Assembly (NCBI GenBank): GCA_019309945.1
Contig: JAFDFH010000483.1
Location: 1-5,965 of the forward strand
Direction: 5' to 3'
DNA length: 5,965 nt
Source: Deltaproteobacteria bacterium
GTDB lineage: Bacteria; Desulfobacterota; Desulfobacteria; Desulfobacterales; JAFDFH01
This document shows, piece by piece, positions 1 through 5,757 of the stretch. The notes under the pieces were generated by a model, which worked only from the letters and a program-made list of their open reading frames with translations, had not been told where the DNA came from and made no database searches. How positions within the stretch are numbered: the stretch's first letter is position 1; the number at the start of each line of letters is the position of its first letter. Both the position numbers and the translations under genes were made by a program.

Positions 1-459
1 TCCGGGGCTGATTGCGCCACCGAGATATTCACCATTTTCTGAAATAGAATCAAATGTTGTCGCTGTTCCAAAATCTATCACCACAAGACTGGTTTGGTAT
101 TTGTGAAATGCCGCAACTGCGTTAACAATCCTGTCTGCCCCTACTTCTGATGGGTTTTTGTAATGTATCGGTAAGTTCGGAGCTGACTTGGCATCGACCC
201 AGTGTGGCGTATGGCCAAGATATTTGCGACAAAAAGAGTCGAAAATGGCTACCATGGGTGGAACGACGCAGGAAATTATGGTTTTGTCGATATCTTTGGA
301 ATTGATATTGCTTTCGGCAAAAAGGTTGGTGGCAAGGATGTTAAACTCGTCTTCTGTTGTACGCCTTTCAGTGCGTATCCGCCAGTCTTTAACCAGATGC
401 CTTCCATCATAAACGCCGATTACAGTGTTTGTATTGCCGACATCGATAACAAGGAGCAT
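1..459 (-). CDS. coaX: Type III pantothenate kinase CoaX, N-terminal 153 residues (cut by window edge)
   Basis: I translated this frame by hand: the start is ATG at 459-457, and the frame stays open to base 1 for 153 codons. CoaX phosphorylates pantothenate with ATP, the first step of coenzyme A synthesis, in the cytoplasm. Visible motifs of the ASKHA-fold family are the phosphate-binding DVGNT (residues 6-10), GADRIVNA (107-114), DFGTATTFD (129-137) and LGGAISPG (146-153). Family members are about 255 residues, so roughly the last 100 lie beyond the left edge. AGGA at 471-474 is a modest ribosome binding site 11 bases upstream. It is the last gene seen of the tilS-ftsH-folP-coaX series, but an inserted element separates it from folP by 194 bp, so how it is transcribed is unclear. 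AUA codons encode Ile at residues 28, 61, 98 and 128. The identification is secure; only the C-terminus is unseen. Confidence 0.95.
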   Translation of the reverse strand, partial: MLLVIDVGNTNTVIGVYDGRHLVKDWRIRTERRTTEDEFNILATNLFAESNINSKDIDKTIISCVVPPMVAIFDSFCRKYLGHTPHWVDAKSAPNLPIHYKNPSEVGADRIVNAVAAFHKYQTSLVVIDFGTATTFDSISENGEYLGGAISPG

Positions 460-482
460 AAATGTTAGATTCCTAAGTATGG

Positions 483-653
483 TGGTTTCGTAAAAAGTCA
501 AAATTGTGATGGCAAAGTAAAAAGCTCAAAATTCAAGGCGCGCGAATTTTGTGTCATCCGCTAACGCGGTACCCGAAGGGTGCGTACATTAGCGTACGCC
601 GCAATGACGACGAAATGAAGCGCAACGCAGAAGTTGGACTTTTTACGAAGCCA
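483..653. mobile_element. MITE-like non-coding element with 17-bp terminal inverted repeats
   Basis: The left end (483-499) reads TGGTTTCGTAAAAAGTC. The right end (637-653), reverse-complemented, reads TGGCTTCGTAAAAAGTC, giving 16 of 17 matches. The 171-bp interior holds no credible gene. It contains further hairpins: CAAAATTC/GAATTTTG (527-534/544-551), GCGTAC/GTACGC (582-587/594-599) and ACCC/GGGT (571-574/578-581). Short length, matching ends and no transposase fit a miniature inverted-repeat transposable element mobilised in trans. From memory, repeats starting with a similar TTCGTAAAAAGTC end occur in many copies in Desulfobacterales genomes; this was not checked. It lies between folP and coaX, and its right end directly abuts the folP stop codon (654-656). 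No clear target-site duplication could be fixed. It could instead be a REP-like repeat that folds in RNA and modulates folP-coaX read-through. Confidence 0.75.
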
Positions 654-1622
654 TCAAGTTTGCACATTTTTAATAGCGTCAATAATCTTTACGACTGCAC
701 GTGTATTGGCGACATTGTGAGATCTTACAATATGGGCGCCGTTTAATACTGCCGCAGCAACTGCAGCCTGAGAACCGGTTTCCACAACAGCCAGATCGGG
801 ACTAATATCTTTTTCGGTCTTATTTTTGAGAATGTTTCGTATAAATGCCTTTCTGGATGGTCCGATCATAATAGGAACACCCAGAGATAAATAATCATGC
901 AAGCACTTGATCAATAAAAGATTATGTTCAACGGTTTTACCGAAACCAAGCCCTGGGTCGATGATGATTTTTGATCTTGGAATTCCATTATTTTCAGCGT
1001 GGTCGATTGCATTTTCCAGGAACACTTTGATTTCTCCAATAAGATCGTCATAGCTTGGGGAAACCTGCATGGTTTTGGGCGTTTCGAGCATATGCATCAA
1101 AACTACCGGTACACCATATTCTGCTGCAACATCAGCCATTTCAGGATCAAGACGCAGCGACGACACATCATTTATCATGGAAGCACCGGCTTTAATTGCC
1201 TGTCTGGCAACATAGGCCTTGGTTGTATCGATTGAAATGGGAATAGAAACATGCCTTGTGAGCTTTTCGATTACAGGCACAACACGTTCGATTTCCTCTT
1301 CTGCAGATACCGCATCAGCAAATGGGCGTGTGGATTCTCCGCCTATGTCAAGGATGTCAGCACCGTCTTCAAACAGTTTTAGGCCTTGAGCCACGGCATC
1401 GTTGAATGTGAAGAATTTTCCGCCATCTGAAAATGAATCAGGCGTCACATTCAAGATGCCCATAATACAGGTGTGCTCACCAAGGATTAGGTTATGTTTA
1501 CCCAATGCGAGGTCGCAGCAAGACTTCGGCGAGACCCTCGGCCTGAGCTCGGGTCGAAGGCTCAGTCGAGTCGCTGCGGGGTAATTGCTCGCTGATGCCG
1601 GTTCAAGATGATGGAATTTCAC
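654..1622 (-). CDS. folP: Dihydropteroate synthase
   Basis: This cytoplasmic TIM-barrel enzyme condenses 6-hydroxymethyl-dihydropterin diphosphate with p-aminobenzoate to make dihydropteroate in folate synthesis, and is the sulfonamide target. The 322-residue product shows the family motifs in order: ILNVTPDSFSDGG (56-68), DIGGESTRP (92-100), IDT (131-133), NDVS (151-154), MH (176-177), DPGLGFGKT (222-230), GPSRK (254-258) and the C-terminal RSHNV (300-304, more often RxHDV). The core is intact. The N-terminus is longer than usual: conserved sequence starts only near residue 44, and residues 16-36 are encoded by a GC-rich palindrome (separate entry). The start is GTG at 1622-1620, overlapping ftsH by 20 bp. 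A stop lies five codons upstream in this frame, so no earlier start exists. There is no convincing Shine-Dalgarno, which suggests translational coupling to ftsH. A TTG at about residue 40 is the only later alternative before the core. Confidence 0.95.
   Translation of the reverse strand: MKFHHLEPASASNYPAATRLSLRPELRPRVSPKSCCDLALGKHNLILGEHTCIMGILNVTPDSFSDGGKFFTFNDAVAQGLKLFEDGADILDIGGESTRPFADAVSAEEEIERVVPVIEKLTRHVSIPISIDTTKAYVARQAIKAGASMINDVSSLRLDPEMADVAAEYGVPVVLMHMLETPKTMQVSPSYDDLIGEIKVFLENAIDHAENNGIPRSKIIIDPGLGFGKTVEHNLLLIKCLHDYLSLGVPIMIGPSRKAFIRNILKNKTEKDISPDLAVVETGSQAAVAAAVLNGAHIVRSHNVANTRAVVKIIDAIKNVQT
1515..1577. repeat. 63-bp GC-rich imperfect palindrome inside the folP 5' coding region
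   Basis: The two arms, GCAGC...CTGAG (from 1515) and CTCGGG...GCTGC (to 1577), are imperfect reverse complements centred on GAGCTC at 1545-1550. Roughly three quarters of positions match if small gaps are allowed. By my count 42 of 63 bases are G or C, clearly richer than the flanking gene. In the folP frame it encodes residues 16-36, an Arg/Pro/Ser/Leu-rich stretch (LSLRPELRPR within it) with no counterpart in the usual FolP N-terminus. The core, with TTCGAC and GCTCAGG on one strand, resembles palindromic interspersed repeats I recall from other bacterial genomes; copy number was not checked. The likeliest reading is a REP-like element inserted without breaking the frame. Confidence 0.7.
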
Positions 1623-3564
1623 TTTCGGATTCTGCTATATTTTCTGCTTCAGCTTCGTTTCCTGCGTCAGTTTGGGCTTCTGTTGTAGCTTCTGCATCGG
1701 TTCCCATTTTAGTTTCTGCTTTAGCAGTTTCACCGGTTTCTTCGACTTCAGAAGTCTTTGATGGAAACTCAAACCCCGGTTTCATTGAGGATATGAGTTC
1801 ATCAAGCTCTTTCCCCAGGACGGTCTCTTTTTCCAGCAGACGTTCCGCCAAAGAGTGAAGAATATCTAAATTTTCCTCTAAAACTTTCTTTGCGCGATTG
1901 TAAGCTTTTTTGACCAGTTCGTTTATTTCTTCGTCAATCTTTTTTGCAGTCTCTTCAGAATAATCCCTGTGCTGGGCTATTTCACGCCCGAGGAAAATGT
2001 GCTCTTCATTTTTGGCATAAGAAAGGGGCCCCAGGTCATTGCTCATACCCCAGCTGCGGACCATCTTCTGGGCAACGTCTGTTGCTTGCTTGATATCGTT
2101 GGCAGCGCCGGTGCTGATGCGGTTGAAAACAATTTCTTCGGCCACCCGTCCGCCGAAAGCTACCGACAATTCGCTTTCAAGCTGATCTTTATATTTAAAA
2201 TCGCTCTCTTCGGGCAAGAACCATGTGATGCCGGCGGCACGCCCCCTTGGAATAATGGTTATCTTGTTGACGGCATCCGTGCCGGGCAGAAGGCGGGCAA
2301 CAAGGGCGTGTCCACCTTCATGATACGCCGTGGTCTTTCTGTCCTCCTCCCTGATAACTTTTGATTTGCGCTCAAGTCCCATATAAACTTTGTCTTTGGC
2401 ATCTTCCAGATCGGTCATATCAATTTTTTCTTTATTTCTTTTTGCGCCGAGAAGTGCAGCTTCATTTACAAGGTTTTCCAGATCTGCGCCGGAGAAACCG
2501 GGTGTTCCTTTCGAAATTATGAGGGGGCTTACATCAGGCCCCACAGGCGTTTTTTTCAAGTGAACCTTAAGAATTTTTTCGCGGCCCAAAATATCCGGCA
2601 GGGGAACAACCACCTGACGGTCAAAACGCCCCGGGCGCAGAAGCGCCGGATCGAGAACATCGGGCCGGTTGGTGGCAGATATAAGGATTACACCTTCGTT
2701 CGATTCAAATCCATCCATTTCAACCAGAAGCTGGTTTAAGGTCTGTTCTCTTTCGTCATGCCCCCCTCCGAGGCCCGCTCCCCTGTGCCTCCCAACAGCG
2801 TCGATCTCGTCTATGAAGATGATACAGGGCGCATTCTTTTTCCCCTGAACAAAAAGATCTCTGACCCTGGACGCTCCAACGCCGACAAACATTTCGACAA
2901 AATCGGATCCGCTTATATGAAAGAACGGAACATCAGCCTCTCCAGCAATAGCACGTGCCAAAAGGGTTTTTCCTGTGCCGGGTGACCCCATCAGGAGGAC
3001 GCCTTTGGGTATCCTTCCTCCAAGTCGCGTAAATTTTTTCGGCTCCTTGAGAAACTCAATTATTTCTCCGAGTTCTTCTTTGGCCTCATCGATTCCAGCG
3101 ACATCCTCAAAGGTGACTTTTTTTGACTGGTCAGATTGCAAACGAGCCCTGCTTTTGCCAAAGGACATTGCCTTGCCACCTCCGGACTGCATCTGACGCA
3201 TGAAATATATCCATATGGCGATGAGCAGGATCATCGGACCCCATGACACAAGGATAGACAGATACAAGGGTGACTCGTCCTGTGGTTTTGCGTCAATGGC
3301 AATTCCCTTTTCCCTGAGGATCTTGATAAGGTCGTTGTCCTGGGGTGCATATACCTTTAGGCGATTGCGGTTTATATCCGTGACAAAGAGTTCCTGTCCC
3401 TGGATAACGACATCAGCAACACGCTCACTATCGACCATAGCAAGGAATTCAGAATAACTGATATTTGTTTCCCCCGGGACCTGTTGGTTGAATTGAATGT
3501 AAAGAAAGATCATCATCAGCGTGATGACAAGCCATAAAGCAACGTTTTTTTGAAAAGGATTCAA
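1603..3564 (-). CDS. ftsH: ATP-dependent zinc metalloprotease FtsH
   Basis: FtsH is a hexameric, inner-membrane AAA+ protease that extracts and degrades misfolded membrane proteins and selected short-lived cytosolic regulators. The 653 residues show TM1 (about 8-25), a periplasmic domain (about 26-100) and TM2 (about 101-121). The AAA+ domain follows with Walker A GSPGTGKT (193-200), pore loop FVGVG (226-230), Walker B IIFIDEID (248-255), and the second region of homology at 297-317 with arginine-finger candidates R310 and R313. The protease domain has HEGGH (415-419, a variant of the common HEAGH that keeps HExxH) and the likely third zinc ligand D490. Residues 603-653 form an acidic Ala/Glu/Thr-rich, probably disordered tail. 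The start is TTG at 3564-3562, chosen because AGGGGG lies 8 bases upstream and no ATG occurs before residue 17. It lies 80 bp downstream of tilS, and folP overlaps its 3' end. Complete and apparently functional. Confidence 0.98.
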   Translation of the reverse strand: MNPFQKNVALWLVITLMMIFLYIQFNQQVPGETNISYSEFLAMVDSERVADVVIQGQELFVTDINRNRLKVYAPQDNDLIKILREKGIAIDAKPQDESPLYLSILVSWGPMILLIAIWIYFMRQMQSGGGKAMSFGKSRARLQSDQSKKVTFEDVAGIDEAKEELGEIIEFLKEPKKFTRLGGRIPKGVLLMGSPGTGKTLLARAIAGEADVPFFHISGSDFVEMFVGVGASRVRDLFVQGKKNAPCIIFIDEIDAVGRHRGAGLGGGHDEREQTLNQLLVEMDGFESNEGVILISATNRPDVLDPALLRPGRFDRQVVVPLPDILGREKILKVHLKKTPVGPDVSPLIISKGTPGFSGADLENLVNEAALLGAKRNKEKIDMTDLEDAKDKVYMGLERKSKVIREEDRKTTAYHEGGHALVARLLPGTDAVNKITIIPRGRAAGITWFLPEESDFKYKDQLESELSVAFGGRVAEEIVFNRISTGAANDIKQATDVAQKMVRSWGMSNDLGPLSYAKNEEHIFLGREIAQHRDYSEETAKKIDEEINELVKKAYNRAKKVLEENLDILHSLAERLLEKETVLGKELDELISSMKPGFEFPSKTSEVEETGETAKAETKMGTDAEATTEAQTDAGNEAEAENIAESESEIPSS

Positions 3565-3572
3565 AAGAATAA

Positions 3573-3578
3573 CCCCCT
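3573..3578 (-). promoter_or_regulatory. Ribosome binding site fixing the TTG start of ftsH
   Basis: On the minus strand AGGGGG is followed by eight bases and then TTG at 3564. This good Shine-Dalgarno match at good spacing decides the non-ATG start; the encoded MNPFQKN N-terminus also leads directly into TM1, as expected for FtsH. Confidence 0.75.
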
Positions 3579-3585
3579 GAAATAA

Positions 3586-3619
3586 ATTATAATCGGTTTG
3601 AAAGCCGCTACGAATTATA
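3586..3619 (-). promoter_or_regulatory. Possible weak internal promoter(s) before ftsH
   Basis: Two perfect TATAAT hexamers occur on the minus strand, at 3619-3614 and 3591-3586, in the AT-rich 80-bp gap between tilS and ftsH. Neither has a recognisable -35 at normal spacing. The nearer one would start RNA almost at the Shine-Dalgarno, so the distal one is the better candidate. An internal start would let ftsH be expressed independently of the damaged tilS, but AT-rich DNA gives such hexamers by chance. Confidence 0.25.
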
Positions 3620-3644
3620 GAATTATATTAATCATTATTATTAA

Positions 3645-5078
3645 TTAGGCAAGAAAAAGTTCCATTTTAAGCACATTTCTTGTGAAAGGCGTCACTTTAA
3701 CGGATTCATCTATTCTATGGCCGACAACCCAGACTATCTTCCCCTGGCTAAGCATAACGGGGCATCTTGCTCGTTCAGTTTTCGGCACCTTTTTATCAAT
3801 AAAAAATTTTGTTACCTTTTGTGTTCCGGTCATACCCATCGGTTTAAAGCGGTCTCCCGGTCGAATGTTCCTCAGAACCAGTGGGTGGGAAACTTAAGGC
3901 ATCCTTATCAACAAACCCCGCATGTTGTTCAGTGCGACGAAAATCTGACAAATCTTTAATATCCATTTCAGAAAATTTCATGTGGGCAAAGATTTCTTTA
4001 ATGATAATCGGCTCAGGTTTTGCTATTTTGTATTCAAAAGCGATTTTTTCGACATTGCTGGATTTTTGATTGAGATCACGTAAGGCCTTCTTTTCTTTGG
4101 AAAAGATAAGGCTCCCTCTGTTTAGCTGTATCCTGATACGATCGGGAAAATCAAGATTTTTATAAGTCGGCCCGCTTTCCAGAAGGTTTATGACGGAATC
4201 TATGTGGGAAAAAGTTATACGTCTTAAATCTCCTTTTATCCTTGCAATCGCTTTTCTAATTATCCGCCTTTGTGCTGCAATATTAATTTCTTTTAGCCTT
4301 GGGACAGAAAAGGAAACAATATCATCCTGCAAGCTTAAAGCGGTTTTTTCGAAAAGAGGGTGGATTGTATCTTCAATCCATTCTTCTTCAGATCCGATAA
4401 TTGCAGCAAGCCGGTTTAGAGTTTCGATGATCTTGGGATTGTAGGACTCTTTTAACAAAGGGATTAAATGAATACGTATCCTGTTCCGAATGTATCTTGT
4501 GTCCCAATTGGACGTGTCCGATACATAATTTAATCCTTTTGCGTCCAGGTAATCAATAATTTCAGATCTTTTTAAATTAATTAGCGGTCGGATAATTTTT
4601 CCGTCCCTCATGGGAGGAATCCCTGAAATGCCCTGAGGACCGCTTCCTCGAAAAAGATTCATCAAAACAAGCTCGGCATTATCATCACAGTGATGGCCGA
4701 GAGCAATTTTGTTGAACCTGTTTGTTTCTGATACACTTTCAAAAAAGGTGTAGCGAACGCGTCTGGCCGCTTCTTCCAGGGAAAGCTTGTTTTCAACCTG
4801 ATATTTATAGACATCTTCTTTACGAACATAACAAGGTAGATCGAATTTGCGTCTTTGTCTGAGTCTTTCTGGCGGAGGGAGTGATTTAAATGGGCAACTC
4901 CAATCCTGAGGGAAAACCGGGATGCTAATTTGAGAAGTACATGGAGAAGGGCTATTGAATCAGGCCCACCTGACACACCGACAAGAACCGAATCTTTCGG
5001 TTCAAGCATTCCATAGGTTGAAATGGTCTTTTCAACAGTTCGTAATAACTTATTGCAGCCTTTTTGCGATGCTGGCAT
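3645..5078 (-). pseudogene. tilS: tRNA(Ile)-lysidine synthetase, frame broken twice
   Basis: TilS attaches lysine to C34 of the CAU-anticodon tRNA-Ile so that it reads AUA; it is normally essential. The protein can be followed through three frames. Segment 1 (5078 to about 4848, 77 residues) has PP-loop SGGPDS (36-41) and HLNHSLR (63-69). Segment 2 (about 4848 to 3886, 321 codons) resumes at KFDLPCYVRKEDV and includes LGHHCDDNAE, then NLFRGSG. Segment 3 (3881 to 3645) is the C-terminal domain, with KVTKFFIDKKVP and KIVWVVGHR. The first break looks like a deletion of about 22 nt (seven residues also missing against the family); the second is a CCCA tandem duplication. Repaired, the protein would be about 480 residues, normal for the long TilS form, and the motifs are otherwise intact, so decay is recent or the breaks are sequence errors. 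The start is ATG 5078 with GGTGAT just upstream. Unrepaired, translation stops at 4662 after 138 codons, without the HHxDD region. Confidence 0.85.
3882..3889. repeat. 4-bp tandem duplication causing the second tilS frameshift
   Basis: The plus strand reads TGGGTGGG (CCCACCCA on the coding strand). Removing one unit joins the frame F-P to L-V-L-R-N-I-R-P-G-D-R-F, the expected entry into the TilS C-terminal domain. With both units the frame runs to TAA at 3846-3844. It looks like replication slippage. Confidence 0.75.
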
Positions 5079-5081
5079 GTA

Positions 5082-5107
5082 TCACCAAAACGCTCACCAA
5101 AGTGAGC
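5082..5107 (-). promoter_or_regulatory. tilS leader: hairpin next to the ribosome binding site
   Basis: GGTGAT at 5086-5081 matches the 3' part of the GGAGGTGAT anti-SD complement and sits correctly for ATG 5078. Just upstream, GCTCAC/GTGAGC (5092-5097/5102-5107) form a 6-bp stem with a 4-base loop in the leader. The TTTGGTGA motif occurs twice, once within the hairpin and once as the actual site. The hairpin might tune initiation; no known riboswitch is recognised. Confidence 0.4.
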
Positions 5108-5139
5108 AAAACCGACATTTTACGGAACCATCCATTTTT

Positions 5140-5169
5140 ATTATGATAATAGACACTATTATATGTCAA
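5140..5169 (-). promoter_or_regulatory. Sigma-70-type promoter for tilS and probably ftsH-folP-coaX
   Basis: On the minus strand a perfect TTGACA (5169-5164) is followed by an 18-bp spacer and CATAAT (5145-5140, 5 of 6 matches to TATAAT). The predicted start is near 5133, giving a leader of about 55 bases. No other minus-strand gene lies between this site and the right edge, so it is the natural operon promoter. Confidence 0.55.
5146..5162. promoter_or_regulatory. Inverted repeat in the promoter spacer, candidate operator
   Basis: ATAATAG-ACA-CTATTAT is a perfect 7-bp inverted repeat with a 3-base centre. It covers all but one base of the spacer between the -35 and -10 boxes. A dimeric regulator bound here would occlude RNA polymerase. 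The AT-rich composition makes chance possible, and no regulator gene is in view. Confidence 0.35.
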
Positions 5170-5397
5170 TAAAAAACACAGAATATGGAGTTTTTGTAAC
5201 AATCTAGCCCTTTGAAATCATTATCGCATTCAGGAAATCCGGTTTTTAACCGTGTCAAACTCGTGAATAAATGAGCGTAAAGAATGAACAGATGCTATCC
5301 TTCATATAAAGGCTGATTAAATGCGTAAATTATTTAACCCACGGTCAAAATTTGCTATTTTGCTGTTCTTTCTTAACGCTCTCTAATACACTCAAAC

Positions 5398-5443
5398 AGT
5401 GACCCACTTTAAAACCGGATCACCTGAATGCTTGTGGGACACT
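5398..5443. repeat. Inverted repeat AGTGACCCAC/GTGGGACACT, possible IS remnant or hairpin
   Basis: AGTGACCCAC (5398-5407) and GTGGGACACT (5434-5443) are inverted copies matching at 9 of 10 positions, separated by 26 bases. A run of seven T follows the right arm. Motifs such as GTGACCCACTTT are reminiscent of IS21-family end repeats, but no transposase is present. The T-run also allows a weak terminator reading on the plus strand, although no plus-strand gene precedes it. Confidence 0.4.
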
Positions 5444-5561
5444 TTTTTTATAAAGCTAAATTAATACGAGTTTTTTATTATGGTTCTTCTCCAATTTAAA
5501 CAGAGTTCGTATGACTTTTGGCAGGCATTCAATATTTTGTAATTCTTTAGCATTTCACTCG

Positions 5562-5591
5562 AATCCTTGAATCCTTGACCCCTTGAACCCT
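5562..5591. repeat. Degenerate octamer tandem repeat (AATCCTTG)n
   Basis: The units AATCCTTG, AATCCTTG and ACCCCTTG plus a partial AACCCT follow each other with an exact 8-base period. The stretch is non-coding. Such short tandem repeats are usually slippage products and can vary between strains. Confidence 0.6.
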
Positions 5592-5723
5592 CTGGAACCA
5601 CACCGACTCACTTGAAGATTCTTCACTTGACTTGCATTAATTAGCTATAACTAATTGGGAGATGATCCTTTAAGATAAGCCACGGTCTATATTGTGGCAG
5701 GAAACCAGGCTTCTTTTTTTACC

Positions 5724-5751
5724 TTGAAAAAATTTGTTTATCGATTATATT
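5724..5751 (+). promoter_or_regulatory. Promoter of the SRP RNA gene
   Basis: TTGAAA (5724-5729), a 16-bp spacer and TATATT (5746-5751) predict a start at about 5758, which agrees with the expected 5' end of the SRP RNA. A T-rich tract at 5713-5720 just upstream could act as an UP element, as is common for strong stable-RNA promoters. Confidence 0.6.
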
Positions 5752-5757
5752 ATTTGG

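Larger units (their letters stand above)
5170..5723. other. AT-rich intergenic region without a recognisable gene
   Basis: No credible coding frame was seen on either strand between the tilS promoter and the SRP RNA promoter. Small structures include CGGTT/AACCG (5240-5244/5248-5252), the inverted repeat at 5398-5443, the octamer repeat at 5562-5591, AATTAG/CTAATT (5639-5644/5651-5656) and GCCAC/GTGGC (5679-5683/5694-5698). None matches a tRNA, riboswitch or complete insertion sequence that I recognise. It may contain decayed mobile DNA. Confidence 0.6.

Noticed and set aside
202..468. Plus-strand open frames at 188-412 and 202-468
   Set aside because: They are antisense shadows of coaX, whose conserved motifs are on the minus strand.
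549..746. 65-codon plus-strand open frame crossing the MITE-like element
   Set aside because: It runs from the element into the antisense strand of folP and has no recognisable domain.
1969..2364. 131-codon plus-strand open frame
   Set aside because: It lies entirely antisense within the FtsH protease domain and has no family resemblance.
3645..3839. Open frame of 64 codons starting MGMTGTQKV, as a separate small gene
   Set aside because: It is the C-terminal domain of TilS in the third frame; its sequence joins smoothly to the upstream frame once the CCCA duplication is removed.
3844..4665. Open frame of 273 codons as an independent TilS-like protein starting at TTG
   Set aside because: The same frame carries TilS sequence upstream of the TTG to about 4848, including LGHHCDDNAE. 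A product from 4665 would lack the PP-loop and this motif.
3645..5078. Programmed frameshifting in tilS
   Set aside because: A deletion with missing residues and a 4-bp duplication are not recoding signals, and neither site shows a slippery heptamer with a downstream structure.
5679..5720. GCCAC/GTGGC hairpin followed by a T-rich run, as a terminator
   Set aside because: The T-run is 12 bases from the stem, no plus-strand gene lies upstream, and the tract fits better as an upstream element of the SRP promoter.
5170..5757. A tRNA gene upstream of the SRP RNA, as in some Firmicutes
   Set aside because: No T-arm, anticodon-arm or acceptor pairing was recognised in this stretch.
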